Part shown: piece by piece, positions 1 to 7,627 of the stretch
Layout: every line of letters starts with the position of its first letter
How positions within the stretch are numbered: position 1 is the first letter of the stretch
Assembly: GCA_945861995.1 (NCBI GenBank)
Contig: CAMAWZ010000056.1
Span: forward strand, 1-10,731
DNA length: 10,731 bases
Source of the DNA: Pseudorhodobacter antarcticus
Lineage (GTDB): Bacteria > Pseudomonadota > Alphaproteobacteria > Rhodobacterales > Rhodobacteraceae
Direction of reading: 5' to 3'
Translations under genes and position numbers: made by a program
The notes under the pieces: model-generated
Database searches by the model: none
Told to the model about the DNA's origin: nothing
Seen by the model: the letters and a program-made list of their open reading frames with translations, nothing else

Positions 1-1
1 C

Positions 2-2329
2 CACGCCTGCTCGATGGCCCTGCCCGGTGATGGGATATCAGCGCTGCATAGTGCGGGGCTGATCCCAGACCCTTATTTTGGGCGCAATGAATATGAACTG
101 CGCTGGATTTGCGGCAGTGATTGGGTGGCGACGCGCAAGTTTGAATGTGATCGCAGCGATATGGTGCTGGTCGTCTCGATGCTGGACACTGTCGCGGAAA
201 TTGCGATCAACGGCATTGTTGTTCATGCGTCCGACACGATGTTCCGCAGCTATCGGGTGGATGTTTCGCACGCCCTTCGCAAAGGGGCGAATGACATCGC
301 CATCACCTTCCGCTCTCCGCAAATCGAGGCAGCAAATCGGCAGGCGGCCCAGCCCTATTTTGTGCCTTTTTCGGCAAACAATACACCCATTCACAATGGC
401 AATATGCTGCGCAAGCCGTCCTGCGATTTTGGGTGGGATTGGAACATCGCCCTTGCGACATTCGGGCTGTATGGCGATTTGTATCTAGAACCAATCGCAG
501 CAAATCGCATCGAAAACCTGCTGATTTCGCAGTGCCATAGCGATGGTTTAGTCGAGGTGGCGGTGACGGCAACAGTGGCAGGGCAGGGGGAGGTTACCTT
601 TACCCTTTGCGGGCAAAGCGCGACGGCTGCCGTACAAAATGGCCGCGTCCATGTGATTTTGGCCATCAGGAACCCCGAACTTTGGTGGCCAGCGGGGCAG
701 GGCGCGCAGCCTTTGCATGATCTGACCGCCACGTTGGGCGATCAAACCCAGACGCGCCGCATTGGCCTGCGCGACGCCAAATTGATCACCACCAAAGACG
801 AGGCTGGCCTTGGCTTTAAATTCGCCATCAATGGCCGCGATATTTTTGCCAAGGGCGCGAACTGGATTCCCGCCGATGCGCTGGCGGGACGTATCACCAT
901 TGAGGCGACCCGCGATCTGCTGCAATCGGCAGTGGACGCCAATATGAACATGATCCGCGTTTGGGGCGGCGGGCGGTATGAACCGACATGGTTCTTTGAT
1001 CTGTGCGACGAGATGGGCCTGATGGTCTGGCAAGATTTCATGTTTTCCTGCCATATCTACCCCGCCGATGATGCGTTTTTATCCGATGTCGCCGTCGAAG
1101 TGCGCGAACAGGCCCTGCGTCTGCATCACCACGCCTCGATGATTTTGTGGTGCGGCGATAACGAACTGATTGGCGCGCTGACGTGGTTTCCTGAAACCCG
1201 CGCAAATCGCGACCGCTATTTGGTGGGTTATGACCGCCTGAACCGCACTGTTGAGGCGGCGCTGAAATCCGCCGTTCCCCATGCAGTTTGGTGGCCGTCC
1301 AGCCCCAGCCCTGGCCCTATGGATTTTGGCGATGCGTGGCATGACGATTCCAAAGGCGATATGCATTTTTGGAGCGTCTGGCACGAGGGGCGCGATTTTG
1401 ACCACTACCGCGATGTATCCCCCCGTTTTTGCAGCGAATTTGGCTTTCAGTCCTATCCGTCGATGGATGTGATCCGCAAATTTGCCGATCCTGCCGATTT
1501 CAACATCGCGGCCCCCGTGATGGAAAGTCATCAAAAGAATGCGGGCGGTAATGCGCGGATTGCCGAAACCATGTTCCGCTATTTCCGCTTTCCTGTAGGT
1601 TTTGAGAACTTTGTTTACCTGTCCCAAGTGCAGCAAGGGCTGGCGATTAAAACGGCTGTGACGCATTGGCGATCTCTGAAACCGCATTGCATGGGCACGC
1701 TGATTTGGCAGTTAAATGACACGTGGCCTGTCTGTTCGTGGTCATCGCTGGATCATGGCGGCGGCTGGAAATTGATGCATCACATGGCGAAGGCGTTCTA
1801 TGCGCCTGTGTTTGTATCTGCTGTGCCGATGGGTGATGTGATCGAACTGCGCGCAATTAACGATGATGCCGCGCTGGATGTGACCGTTTCCGCTATGGCC
1901 GTGGATATGGCGGGCAAAACGCGCGATTTGGCAACGGCAACGGTGCACGTGGCGGGTGATGCCGTCTGCGCGCTGACCATCCCCAAGGCCGATCTGCGCG
2001 CGGGCGAGATGTTGGCTTATACTTGGGCGCAGGGCGACACCCGTCTTGGCGGCGATCATTTTGCGCCGCTGCCATATAAGGCCTATGATCTGCTGCCCGC
2101 TGGTCTGAAACATAATGTCACGGCAACGGACGGCGGCTATCAGATTGACATTGCGACGCAAAACCTTGCGCTGTTCGTATCGGTTGAATCTGATGTCGCG
2201 GGGTGTTTTTCGCAAAATGCCATCACGCTGTTTCCCAGCCACACCGCAACCCTTACCTTTACTCCCGCCACGGCAGGCGCGCCCCCGCGCTTTTCCTTGC
2301 GCGATCTGCATTCCGCCACTTATGGCTAA
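2..2329 (+). CDS. GH2 beta-mannosidase, 5' end outside the window
   Basis: Glycoside hydrolase family 2 enzyme expected to release beta-linked mannose from the non-reducing end of manno-oligosaccharides. The frame is open to the window edge. The first ATG (position 14) lies inside the conserved N-terminal segment (PG-D-..-L...GLIPDPYFGRNE), so it is not the true start, and roughly 30-40 residues are missing by comparison with the family. Counting from that ATG: a jelly-roll sugar-binding domain to about residue 170, an Ig-like domain to about 260, a TIM barrel opening with FAKGANWIPAD near 280, then C-terminal beta domains. The acid/base is E384 in WCGDNE and the nucleophile is E475 in CSEFGFQS, both intact. 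The missing N-terminus hides any signal peptide. The TIM-barrel gene follows after 12 bases, so the two are co-transcribed. Beta-mannosidase is preferred over other GH2 activities because of the GLIPDPYFGRNE and WCGDNE signatures; the exact substrate is unproven. Confidence 0.9.
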   Translation, partial: HACSMALPGDGISALHSAGLIPDPYFGRNEYELRWICGSDWVATRKFECDRSDMVLVVSMLDTVAEIAINGIVVHASDTMFRSYRVDVSHALRKGANDIAITFRSPQIEAANRQAAQPYFVPFSANNTPIHNGNMLRKPSCDFGWDWNIALATFGLYGDLYLEPIAANRIENLLISQCHSDGLVEVAVTATVAGQGEVTFTLCGQSATAAVQNGRVHVILAIRNPELWWPAGQGAQPLHDLTATLGDQTQTRRIGLRDAKLITTKDEAGLGFKFAINGRDIFAKGANWIPADALAGRITIEATRDLLQSAVDANMNMIRVWGGGRYEPTWFFDLCDEMGLMVWQDFMFSCHIYPADDAFLSDVAVEVREQALRLHHHASMILWCGDNELIGALTWFPETRANRDRYLVGYDRLNRTVEAALKSAVPHAVWWPSSPSPGPMDFGDAWHDDSKGDMHFWSVWHEGRDFDHYRDVSPRFCSEFGFQSYPSMDVIRKFADPADFNIAAPVMESHQKNAGGNARIAETMFRYFRFPVGFENFVYLSQVQQGLAIKTAVTHWRSLKPHCMGTLIWQLNDTWPVCSWSSLDHGGGWKLMHHMAKAFYAPVFVSAVPMGDVIELRAINDDAALDVTVSAMAVDMAGKTRDLATATVHVAGDAVCALTIPKADLRAGEMLAYTWAQGDTRLGGDHFAPLPYKAYDLLPAGLKHNVTATDGGYQIDIATQNLALFVSVESDVAGCFSQNAITLFPSHTATLTFTPATAGAPPRFSLRDLHSATYG

Positions 2330-2333
2330 CACC

Positions 2334-2338
2334 AAGGA
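2334..2338 (+). promoter_or_regulatory. Ribosome binding site of the TIM-barrel gene, with two candidate ATGs
   Basis: AAGGA lies just after the mannosidase stop. Two tandem in-frame ATGs follow, at 2342 and 2345. The spacing is 3 bases to the first and 6 bases to the second, so the second may be the main initiation codon; the protein would differ by a single methionine. Confidence 0.6.
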
Positions 2339-2341
2339 TTT

Positions 2342-3094
2342 ATGATGTTTTCCTATCAACTTTACTCGTCACGCAATTATCCGCCTTTGGGAGATACGTT
2401 AAAAATGCTGGCCGATTTGGGCTATGACGGGGCCGAAGGCTTTGGCGGCTTGTACGCAGACAAGGCCACATTGGCGGAACTTGCCGCAGGGCTAAAGGAT
2501 ACAGGGCTGAAAATGCAGTCGGGGCATTTTGGGCTGGATCAAGTGGAAGAAACCCCAGACTGGGCGATTGAGGTGGCCAAAACGCTGGGGATGTCTCAGG
2601 TGATCGTGCCGTGGATTCATCCCGATATGCGCCCCACTGACGGCGCTGGTTGGCGGGCGCTTGGCGCGCGGTTGCAAAAGGCGGGCGCGCCTGTAGTTGC
2701 GGCGGGCTTGAAATTTGGCTGGCACAACCATGATTTTGAATTTGTGGCCCTGCCTGATGGCACGATCCCGCAGACCGCCCTGTTTGAAGGCGGGCCAGAT
2801 TTGGCATGGGAAATGGACGTGGCTTGGGTGGTGCGCGGCGGGGCTGATCCGCTGGCATGGATTGACGCGCATAAGTCCCGCATTATCGCCGCCCATGTCA
2901 AAGACATTGCGCCCGCGGGCGAGAATACAGACGAAGATGGCTGGGCCGATGTGGGCCACGGCACCGTGAATTGGGGTGCAATAATGCCTGCCCTGCGCGC
3001 CATTGGCGTTGAGAATTTTGTGATGGAACATGACAACCCCTCAGATCACGCCCGCTTTGCCCGCCGCGCGCTGGCATCAGCCAAGACTTTTTAA
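2342..3094 (+). CDS. Sugar phosphate isomerase/epimerase-like TIM-barrel protein
   Basis: A 250-residue protein of the xylose-isomerase-like TIM-barrel (AP endonuclease 2) superfamily, whose members isomerise, epimerise or eliminate on sugars and keto-sugars with a divalent metal. Visible signatures are an N-terminal strand FSYQLYSSR, GWHNHDFEF (H128, H130, E133), WEMDVAWV (E157, D159), HVKDI (H185) and MEHDNPS (E229, D231), which are the expected metal and substrate ligands at strand ends. The length is normal for a single-domain member and there is no signal peptide, so it is cytoplasmic. It lies 12 bases after the mannosidase and 10 bases before a Gfo/Idh oxidoreductase. That pairing is common in operons acting on oxidised or unusual sugars, such as E. 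coli YcjR/YcjS. Family assignment is firm; the reaction and substrate cannot be read from the sequence. Confidence 0.85.
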   Translation: MMFSYQLYSSRNYPPLGDTLKMLADLGYDGAEGFGGLYADKATLAELAAGLKDTGLKMQSGHFGLDQVEETPDWAIEVAKTLGMSQVIVPWIHPDMRPTDGAGWRALGARLQKAGAPVVAAGLKFGWHNHDFEFVALPDGTIPQTALFEGGPDLAWEMDVAWVVRGGADPLAWIDAHKSRIIAAHVKDIAPAGENTDEDGWADVGHGTVNWGAIMPALRAIGVENFVMEHDNPSDHARFARRALASAKTF

Positions 3095-3098
3095 GGAG
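3093..3098 (+). promoter_or_regulatory. Ribosome binding site that fixes the oxidoreductase start
   Basis: AAGGAG overlaps the stop codon of the TIM-barrel gene and sits 6 bases before the ATG at 3105. This argues for that start over an in-frame ATG at 3030, which lies inside the upstream gene and would add 25 residues of unlikely sequence before the Rossmann strand. Stop/SD overlap is typical of translational coupling. Confidence 0.8.
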
Positions 3099-3104
3099 CG
3101 AATT

Positions 3105-4235
3105 ATGGAAATGGGTATCGGCATTATCGGTTGCGGCAATATCAGTTCGGCGTATTTGCGCCTTGCGCCGCTGTTCAAGGGGCTGAATGTGCGCGGGGTT
3201 GCGGATGTGAATATGGAGGTGGCCGAAAATCAGGCCGCCGCCTTTAACACCACCGCCTATTCCGTGGATGATCTGCTGGCGCGGGGCGATATTGACGTTG
3301 TGATCAATTTGACCATCCCTGCGGTGCATTTTGCGGTGACACGCAGCATTTTACAGGCGGGCAAACACGCCTATTCGGAAAAGCCGCTGGTGCTGACATT
3401 GGCCGAAGGCGAAGAGTTGCGCGCGCTGGCAGCGGCCAAAAACCTGCGCGTGGGCTGCGCGCCTGACACCTTCCTTGGGGCTGCGCATCAACAAGCGCGC
3501 GATCTGATCGACAGCGGCAAACTGGGCCAGATCACCACGGGCAATGCCGCCATTCAGGCCCACGGCCCCGAAAGTTGGCATCCAAACCCTGCGTTTTTCT
3601 ATCAGCCAGGTGCAGGGCCAATCATGGACATGGGCCCTTATTATATAGCAAACCTTATCAACTTGCTTGGCCCCGTGGCCCGCGTGGGCGCGCTGACATC
3701 GTCGGCCAGCCAAACCCGCACGATTGGGTCGGGCGATTTGGCGGGGCAAACTGTACCTGTCAAAACCCCGTCGAACATTCAGTCCTTGATGGAGTTTCAG
3801 TCGGGCGCGACGATTTCATTTTCGGCCAGTTGGGATGTCTGGCATCACAAGCGCAACCATTTTGAATTGTATGGCACGGAAGGCACGCTGTATGTGCCAG
3901 ACCCGAACTTTTTTGGCGGGGCTTTGCAAATGGCGGGCACTGATGGCGCGTTGCATGATGTTGCCCCGTGGGAGCATCCCTTTGGCGTGATCAATGATGT
4001 CAGCCACCAAGGCGCGCCGCTGGCCAATTATCGCACGGCAGGGCTGGCCGATATGGTCGCCGCCATTGCAGCAGGGCGCGATACGCGCTGCAGCCTAGAG
4101 CGTACTTTGCACGGGGTGGATGTGATGACATCGATCTTGAAATCGGGCGAAACGGGGCAGTTCATTACCCTTTCCACCACCTGCACACGGCCCGAAGCTT
4201 TGGGCCCCGAGGCGGCCCGCGCGCTGCTGCGCTAG
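3105..4235 (+). CDS. Gfo/Idh/MocA-family NAD(P)-dependent oxidoreductase
   Basis: A 376-residue dehydrogenase expected to oxidise or reduce a sugar, polyol or glycoside hydroxyl with NAD(P). The start at 3105 is chosen from the AAGGAG site and because the product then begins MEMGIGIIGCGNISSAYL, placing the Rossmann GxGxxxS loop at residues 8-14. The nucleotide-domain hallmark SEKPL gives the catalytic lysine K93. The C-terminal alpha/beta domain contains MDMGPYYIANL, where D175 occupies the usual catalytic aspartate position; the histidine normally four residues later in DxGxH is Y179. The MDMGPYY form defines a recurring subfamily, so this is probably a natural variant, not damage. No signal peptide is seen. 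The gene is third in the tight mannosidase/TIM-barrel operon. Substrate is unknown; inositol-type activity is unlikely given the context of glycosidases. Confidence 0.87.
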   Translation: MEMGIGIIGCGNISSAYLRLAPLFKGLNVRGVADVNMEVAENQAAAFNTTAYSVDDLLARGDIDVVINLTIPAVHFAVTRSILQAGKHAYSEKPLVLTLAEGEELRALAAAKNLRVGCAPDTFLGAAHQQARDLIDSGKLGQITTGNAAIQAHGPESWHPNPAFFYQPGAGPIMDMGPYYIANLINLLGPVARVGALTSSASQTRTIGSGDLAGQTVPVKTPSNIQSLMEFQSGATISFSASWDVWHHKRNHFELYGTEGTLYVPDPNFFGGALQMAGTDGALHDVAPWEHPFGVINDVSHQGAPLANYRTAGLADMVAAIAAGRDTRCSLERTLHGVDVMTSILKSGETGQFITLSTTCTRPEALGPEAARALLR

Positions 4236-4285
4236 CAAGCTTCACGACATAAGGCTGGTGGTCCTCCCTAGGATCAGTCTTATTC

Positions 4286-4318
4286 GCAGGGCGCGCGTGC
4301 CCTTGCTGCGCGCCCTGC
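4286..4318. repeat. Perfect 11-bp stem-loop in the gap before the GH43 gene
   Basis: GCAGGGCGCGC (4286-4296) pairs perfectly with GCGCGCCCTGC (4308-4318) across an 11-base loop. Only two T residues follow, so it is not a canonical Rho-independent terminator. It ends about 10 bases before the GGAG ribosome site of the next gene. It may act as a partial terminator, an RNA-processing or stability element, or a translation-modulating hairpin. The rest of the 104-base gap (4236-4339) shows no ORF and no convincing promoter. Confidence 0.6.
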
Positions 4319-4339
4319 TTGCAATAACGGAGCAAAGCG

Positions 4340-5945
4340 ATGATCGAAAATCCCATACTGCGCGGCTTTAATCCTGATCCCAGCATTTGCCGCGTCGGGG
4401 ATACCTATTACATCGCTACATCTACGTTTGAATGGTATCCAGGTGTGCAAATTCACGCTTCGGAGGATTTGGCAAATTGGCGGTTAGCCGCGCGGCCATT
4501 GGCGCGCGCCGCGCTGTTGGATATGCGCGGCAACCCTGACAGTTGCGGTGTGTGGGCGCCGTGTTTGTCCTATGCCGATGGCGTGTTTTGGCTGGTTTAT
4601 ACCGATGTCAAACGCCTGTCGGGCGATTTCAAAGACGCCCACAACTACATAACGACCGCGCCCAGCATAGAAGGGCCGTGGTCTGACCCGATTTATGTAA
4701 ACTCCTCGGGCTTTGATCCCAGCTTGTTTCATGATGCAGGCGGGCGCAAATGGTTTTTGAACATGCGTTGGAACCACGGCCCCAAAGGCAGCGGCCAAAA
4801 CCCCGCCAATGACCGCTTTGACGGGATCGAATTGCAAGAATGGCACCCGGAAAAAGGGCCTGATTGGGCCCGTGCATGACATTTTTGCAGGCAGCGATCT
4901 GGGCCTGACCGAAGCGCCGCATCTGTTCAAACGCGGCGATTATTATTACCTGACGGTTGCCGAAGGCGGCACGGGGTATGATCACGCCGTTACAATGGCG
5001 CGGTCAAAAACCATCACAGGGCCCTATCAGGTGCACCCAGACAAGCATTTGATGACCGCCCGCTTTACGCCAGACCACCCTATCCAGCGCACGGGCCACG
5101 GCCAGTACGTCGAAGGGGCCGATGGCGCGGCTTATCACACGTTTCTGTGCGGGCGCCCGCAAAAAGGCCCGCGCGGGGCGTTTTGCACCACGGGGCGCGA
5201 GACGGGAATTTCACAGGTAGAATGGCGCGCTGATGATTGGCTGTATCTGAAGCCCTGCGCCTATACAGGAAATGGGCTGGCACCGCCTTCGATTTTCAAG
5301 GCGGCACCCGCGCGAAAACCTGACGTGCCGCTGCACTATGATTTTGCGACCGCCACGCAGTTGCCAGATGATTTTCAATGGCTGCGCACGCCATATCCTG
5401 AACGTTTGTTCATGTTGGGGCAGGGGGCGCTGCGCCTGATTGGGCGCGAAAGCATTGGGTCGTGGTTTGAACAATCGCTGATCGCGCGCAGGCAAGAAGA
5501 ACCATCCATTGACGCGGCCACCACCCTGTCCGCCGCCCCGCCCAATTTTCAGCGCGGGGCGGGACTGGTACATTACTACAACCGCCACAAGTTCCATGCA
5601 GCTTGGGTGACGCGCGATGCCAAGGGCAGCCTTGTGCTGCAACAGGTATCTTGCGCGGGCGATGTGACGGAAGGCTTAAGTTTTGGCGTGACCCATCCCA
5701 TAAAGGACGGTCCCATCACCATCAGCGCAGAAGTGCGTGGCGCGGATCTTCAATTCTTTTGGCAGCAAACGGGCGCGCGGGCTGCATTTGGCGCGCCCTT
5801 GGACGCCTCGTTGATTTCGGATGAGGGCGGCGCTGGCGAACACGCCAGCTTTACGGGTGCTTTCATTGGTATGTTTGCGATGGATTTAACGGGCCAAGGC
5901 TGGAGCGCGGATTTTGCGCGCTTTGACTATTGCAACCATTCCTAA
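4340..5945 (+). pseudogene. xynB: GH43 beta-xylosidase, interrupted by a single-base frameshift
   Basis: Encodes a glycoside hydrolase family 43 beta-xylosidase (xylan 1,4-beta-xylosidase / alpha-arabinofuranosidase type), split over two frames. Frame one (4340-4879) gives the N-terminal five-bladed propeller part, with general base D13 in GFNPDPS and pKa modulator D126 in SSGFDPSLF. It then runs into a premature TGA. The rest continues in the next frame from about 4851 to 5945, with the general acid glutamate in LTEAPHL (residue 191 after correction) and, in roughly the last 200 residues, the usual GH43 C-terminal concanavalin-like domain (LPDDFQWLRTPYPERLF, GLVHYYN). Removing one A from the run at 4851-4855 restores HPEKGLIGPVHDIFAG and a 534-residue protein, the normal length for the family. 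Start: ATG at 4340 with GGAG 7 bases upstream; no signal peptide. All catalytic residues and both domains survive, so this is either a very recent mutation or a sequencing/assembly indel. Confidence 0.85.
4851..4858 (+). other. Frameshift site (A5G3 run) in the GH43 gene
   Basis: The coding frame moves forward by one base at AAAAAGGG. Upstream, the frame reads ...HPEKG and then diverges into PDWARA and a stop; downstream, the neighbouring frame reads GLIGPVHDIFAG. One surplus A, or less likely one surplus G, explains the change exactly. A -1 ribosomal slip on the A run would give the wrong frame, so this is not a classic programmed -1 site. Confidence 0.8.
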
Positions 5946-6010
5946 CGCGGCCCTGCTTGCAAATCTGGGGCGTTATGTGCAAGCAATTTGCAGGCACTGT
6001 GGGGGGAAAG

Positions 6011-7627
6011 ATGGATCAAGATTGGTGGCGCGGCGGGGTAATTTACCAGATTTACCCCCGCTCTTTTCAAGACAGCAATGGCGATGGCATTGGTGATTTG
6101 CCTGGCATAACGCAGCGTCTTTCCCATATTGCCGATTTGGGCGTTGATGCAATTTGGCTATCGCCGTTCTTCACCTCGCCTGACCGCGATATGGGGTATG
6201 ATGTATCTGATTATACGGGCATAAATCCCCTGTTCGGGTCGATGGACGATTTCGATGCGCTGCTTGCGCTTGCGCATGATTTGGGCCTAAAGGTGATCAT
6301 CGATCAGGTGATTTCGCATTCCTCTGATCAGCACCCTTGGTTCACTGAAAGCCGCGCCAATCGCACGAACCCAAAGGCGGACTGGTATGTGTGGGCAGAC
6401 CCAAAACCCGATGGCGGCCCGCCGAATAATTGGCTTTCTGTCTTTGGTGGCAGTGCGTGGATGTTTGATCCGCGCCGCCGCCAGTATTATCTGCATAACT
6501 TTCTGACATCGCAGCCTGATTTGAATTTTCATTGCACGGATGCAGTGGATGCGCTGCTGGACAGTATGCGCTTTTGGCTGGAACGCGGGGTGGATGGGTT
6601 CCGTTTGGACACTGTAAACTTCTACACCCACGATGCAAAGCTGCGCGACAATGGCCCAGCCCCGATCGGGCCGAAAGGCTTTCCGATTAACCCCTACGAG
6701 GCGCAAGACCACGTATATTCCAAATCGCAGCCCGAAAATCTGGCCGTTTTGGAACGTATCCGCGCACTGGTAGATGGCTATGACGCGCGCAGTTTGGTGG
6801 GCGAGGTGGGCGATAGCGAGGCGCGGCAAATTGACCTGATGGGCGCATATACATCGGGGCAAACGCGCCTGCACATGGCCTATTCCTTTGCCATGCTGGG
6901 GCCTGATTATTCGGCGGCGCATTTTCGCAAATGTATCAGTGATTTTCAAACGGGCGCGCCTGATGGTTGGCCCTGCTGGTCGTTTTCCAACCACGATGTG
7001 ATGCGCCACGCCAGCCGCTGGACACCAGCGGGCGGCGATACAAACGCAGTTGCGCGCCAAGCGATTAATCTTTTGGTGTCCTTGCCCGGAACGCTGGGAA
7101 TGTATCAGGGCGAAGAGTTGGGCCAGACGGAAACCGATATCGAATTTCACGAGTTGCGCGATTTGGGCTATATCGATTTCTGGCCCGAAAATAAGGGCCG
7201 CGATGGCTGCCGCACGCCCATGGTTTGGGCCCATAATGCCCCCTATGGTGGGTTTTCCAACGCCGAGCCTTGGTTGCCTGTCAAACCTGCGCAATTGCGC
7301 GCGGCGCTCGACATCCAAGGGGATGGTTCGGTGTTGGATGCGTATCGCGCAGCCCTTGCCCTGCGCCGCGATACGCCTGCCCTGCGCTTTGGCAGCGCGC
7401 AGTTCTTTGATCTGCCCGAACCGATTTTGGCCCTGCGCCGCCAGTACAACGGCATAAACTTGACCTGTGTGTTCAACCTATCGGCCAGCCCCGTGCACCT
7501 GTACCTGCGCGGTCAAGCGCTGCTGCTGGGGCCGCATTTGGCCCGTTTGACCGCAGGCAACCTCAACCTGCCCGCCTATGGATATGCGTTCCTGATTGAA
7601 GACGGCACATTGGAGTTGACCGCATAA
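6011..7627 (+). CDS. aglA: GH13 alpha-glucosidase (AglA type)
   Basis: A 538-residue family GH13 enzyme expected to hydrolyse terminal alpha-glucosidic bonds in maltose, sucrose or isomalto-type oligosaccharides. The conserved GH13 regions are present: region I DQVISH (D98-H103), region II GFRLDTVNF with nucleophile D200, region III LVGEVGD with acid/base E265, and region IV FSNHDV with D329. The segments YQGEELGQ and KGRDGCRTPMVW are typical of bacterial alpha-glucosidases. The ATG at 6011 is chosen because MDQDWWRGGVIYQIYPRSF matches the usual N-terminus; a G6 run ends 4 bases upstream and may serve as the ribosome site. In-frame ATGs at 5930 (inside the GH43 gene) and 5975 are possible but add unconserved residues. 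No signal peptide, so cytoplasmic. It lies 65 bases after the xylosidase; its 3' end overlaps the convergent regulator gene by 52 bases. Sub-specificity is not determinable here. Confidence 0.9.
   Translation: MDQDWWRGGVIYQIYPRSFQDSNGDGIGDLPGITQRLSHIADLGVDAIWLSPFFTSPDRDMGYDVSDYTGINPLFGSMDDFDALLALAHDLGLKVIIDQVISHSSDQHPWFTESRANRTNPKADWYVWADPKPDGGPPNNWLSVFGGSAWMFDPRRRQYYLHNFLTSQPDLNFHCTDAVDALLDSMRFWLERGVDGFRLDTVNFYTHDAKLRDNGPAPIGPKGFPINPYEAQDHVYSKSQPENLAVLERIRALVDGYDARSLVGEVGDSEARQIDLMGAYTSGQTRLHMAYSFAMLGPDYSAAHFRKCISDFQTGAPDGWPCWSFSNHDVMRHASRWTPAGGDTNAVARQAINLLVSLPGTLGMYQGEELGQTETDIEFHELRDLGYIDFWPENKGRDGCRTPMVWAHNAPYGGFSNAEPWLPVKPAQLRAALDIQGDGSVLDAYRAALALRRDTPALRFGSAQFFDLPEPILALRRQYNGINLTCVFNLSASPVHLYLRGQALLLGPHLARLTAGNLNLPAYGYAFLIEDGTLELTA

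Noticed and set aside
1079..1687. 202-codon minus-strand frame inside the beta-mannosidase gene
   Set aside because: Covers the catalytic region of the mannosidase on the other strand; no independent coding signal.
3030..3104. Upstream in-frame start for the Gfo/Idh gene
   Set aside because: It would overlap the TIM-barrel gene by 65 bases and add 25 residues before the Rossmann strand; the AAGGAG site at 3093-3098 supports 3105.
4850..4858. Programmed -1 ribosomal frameshift at the A-rich run of the GH43 gene
   Set aside because: The run has only five A residues and a -1 shift leads to the wrong frame; a +1 change (or one base fewer) is required.
5930..6010. Upstream in-frame starts (5930, 5975) for the alpha-glucosidase
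   Set aside because: The added residues do not resemble the family N-terminus, and 5930 lies inside the xylosidase gene; 6011 gives the usual length and start.
6287..7318. 343-codon open frame on the minus strand opposite the alpha-glucosidase
   Set aside because: It is the antisense of a clearly conserved GH13 gene; the product is rich in Arg, Ile and Ala with no recognisable domain, as expected for shadow frames in GC-biased coding sequence.
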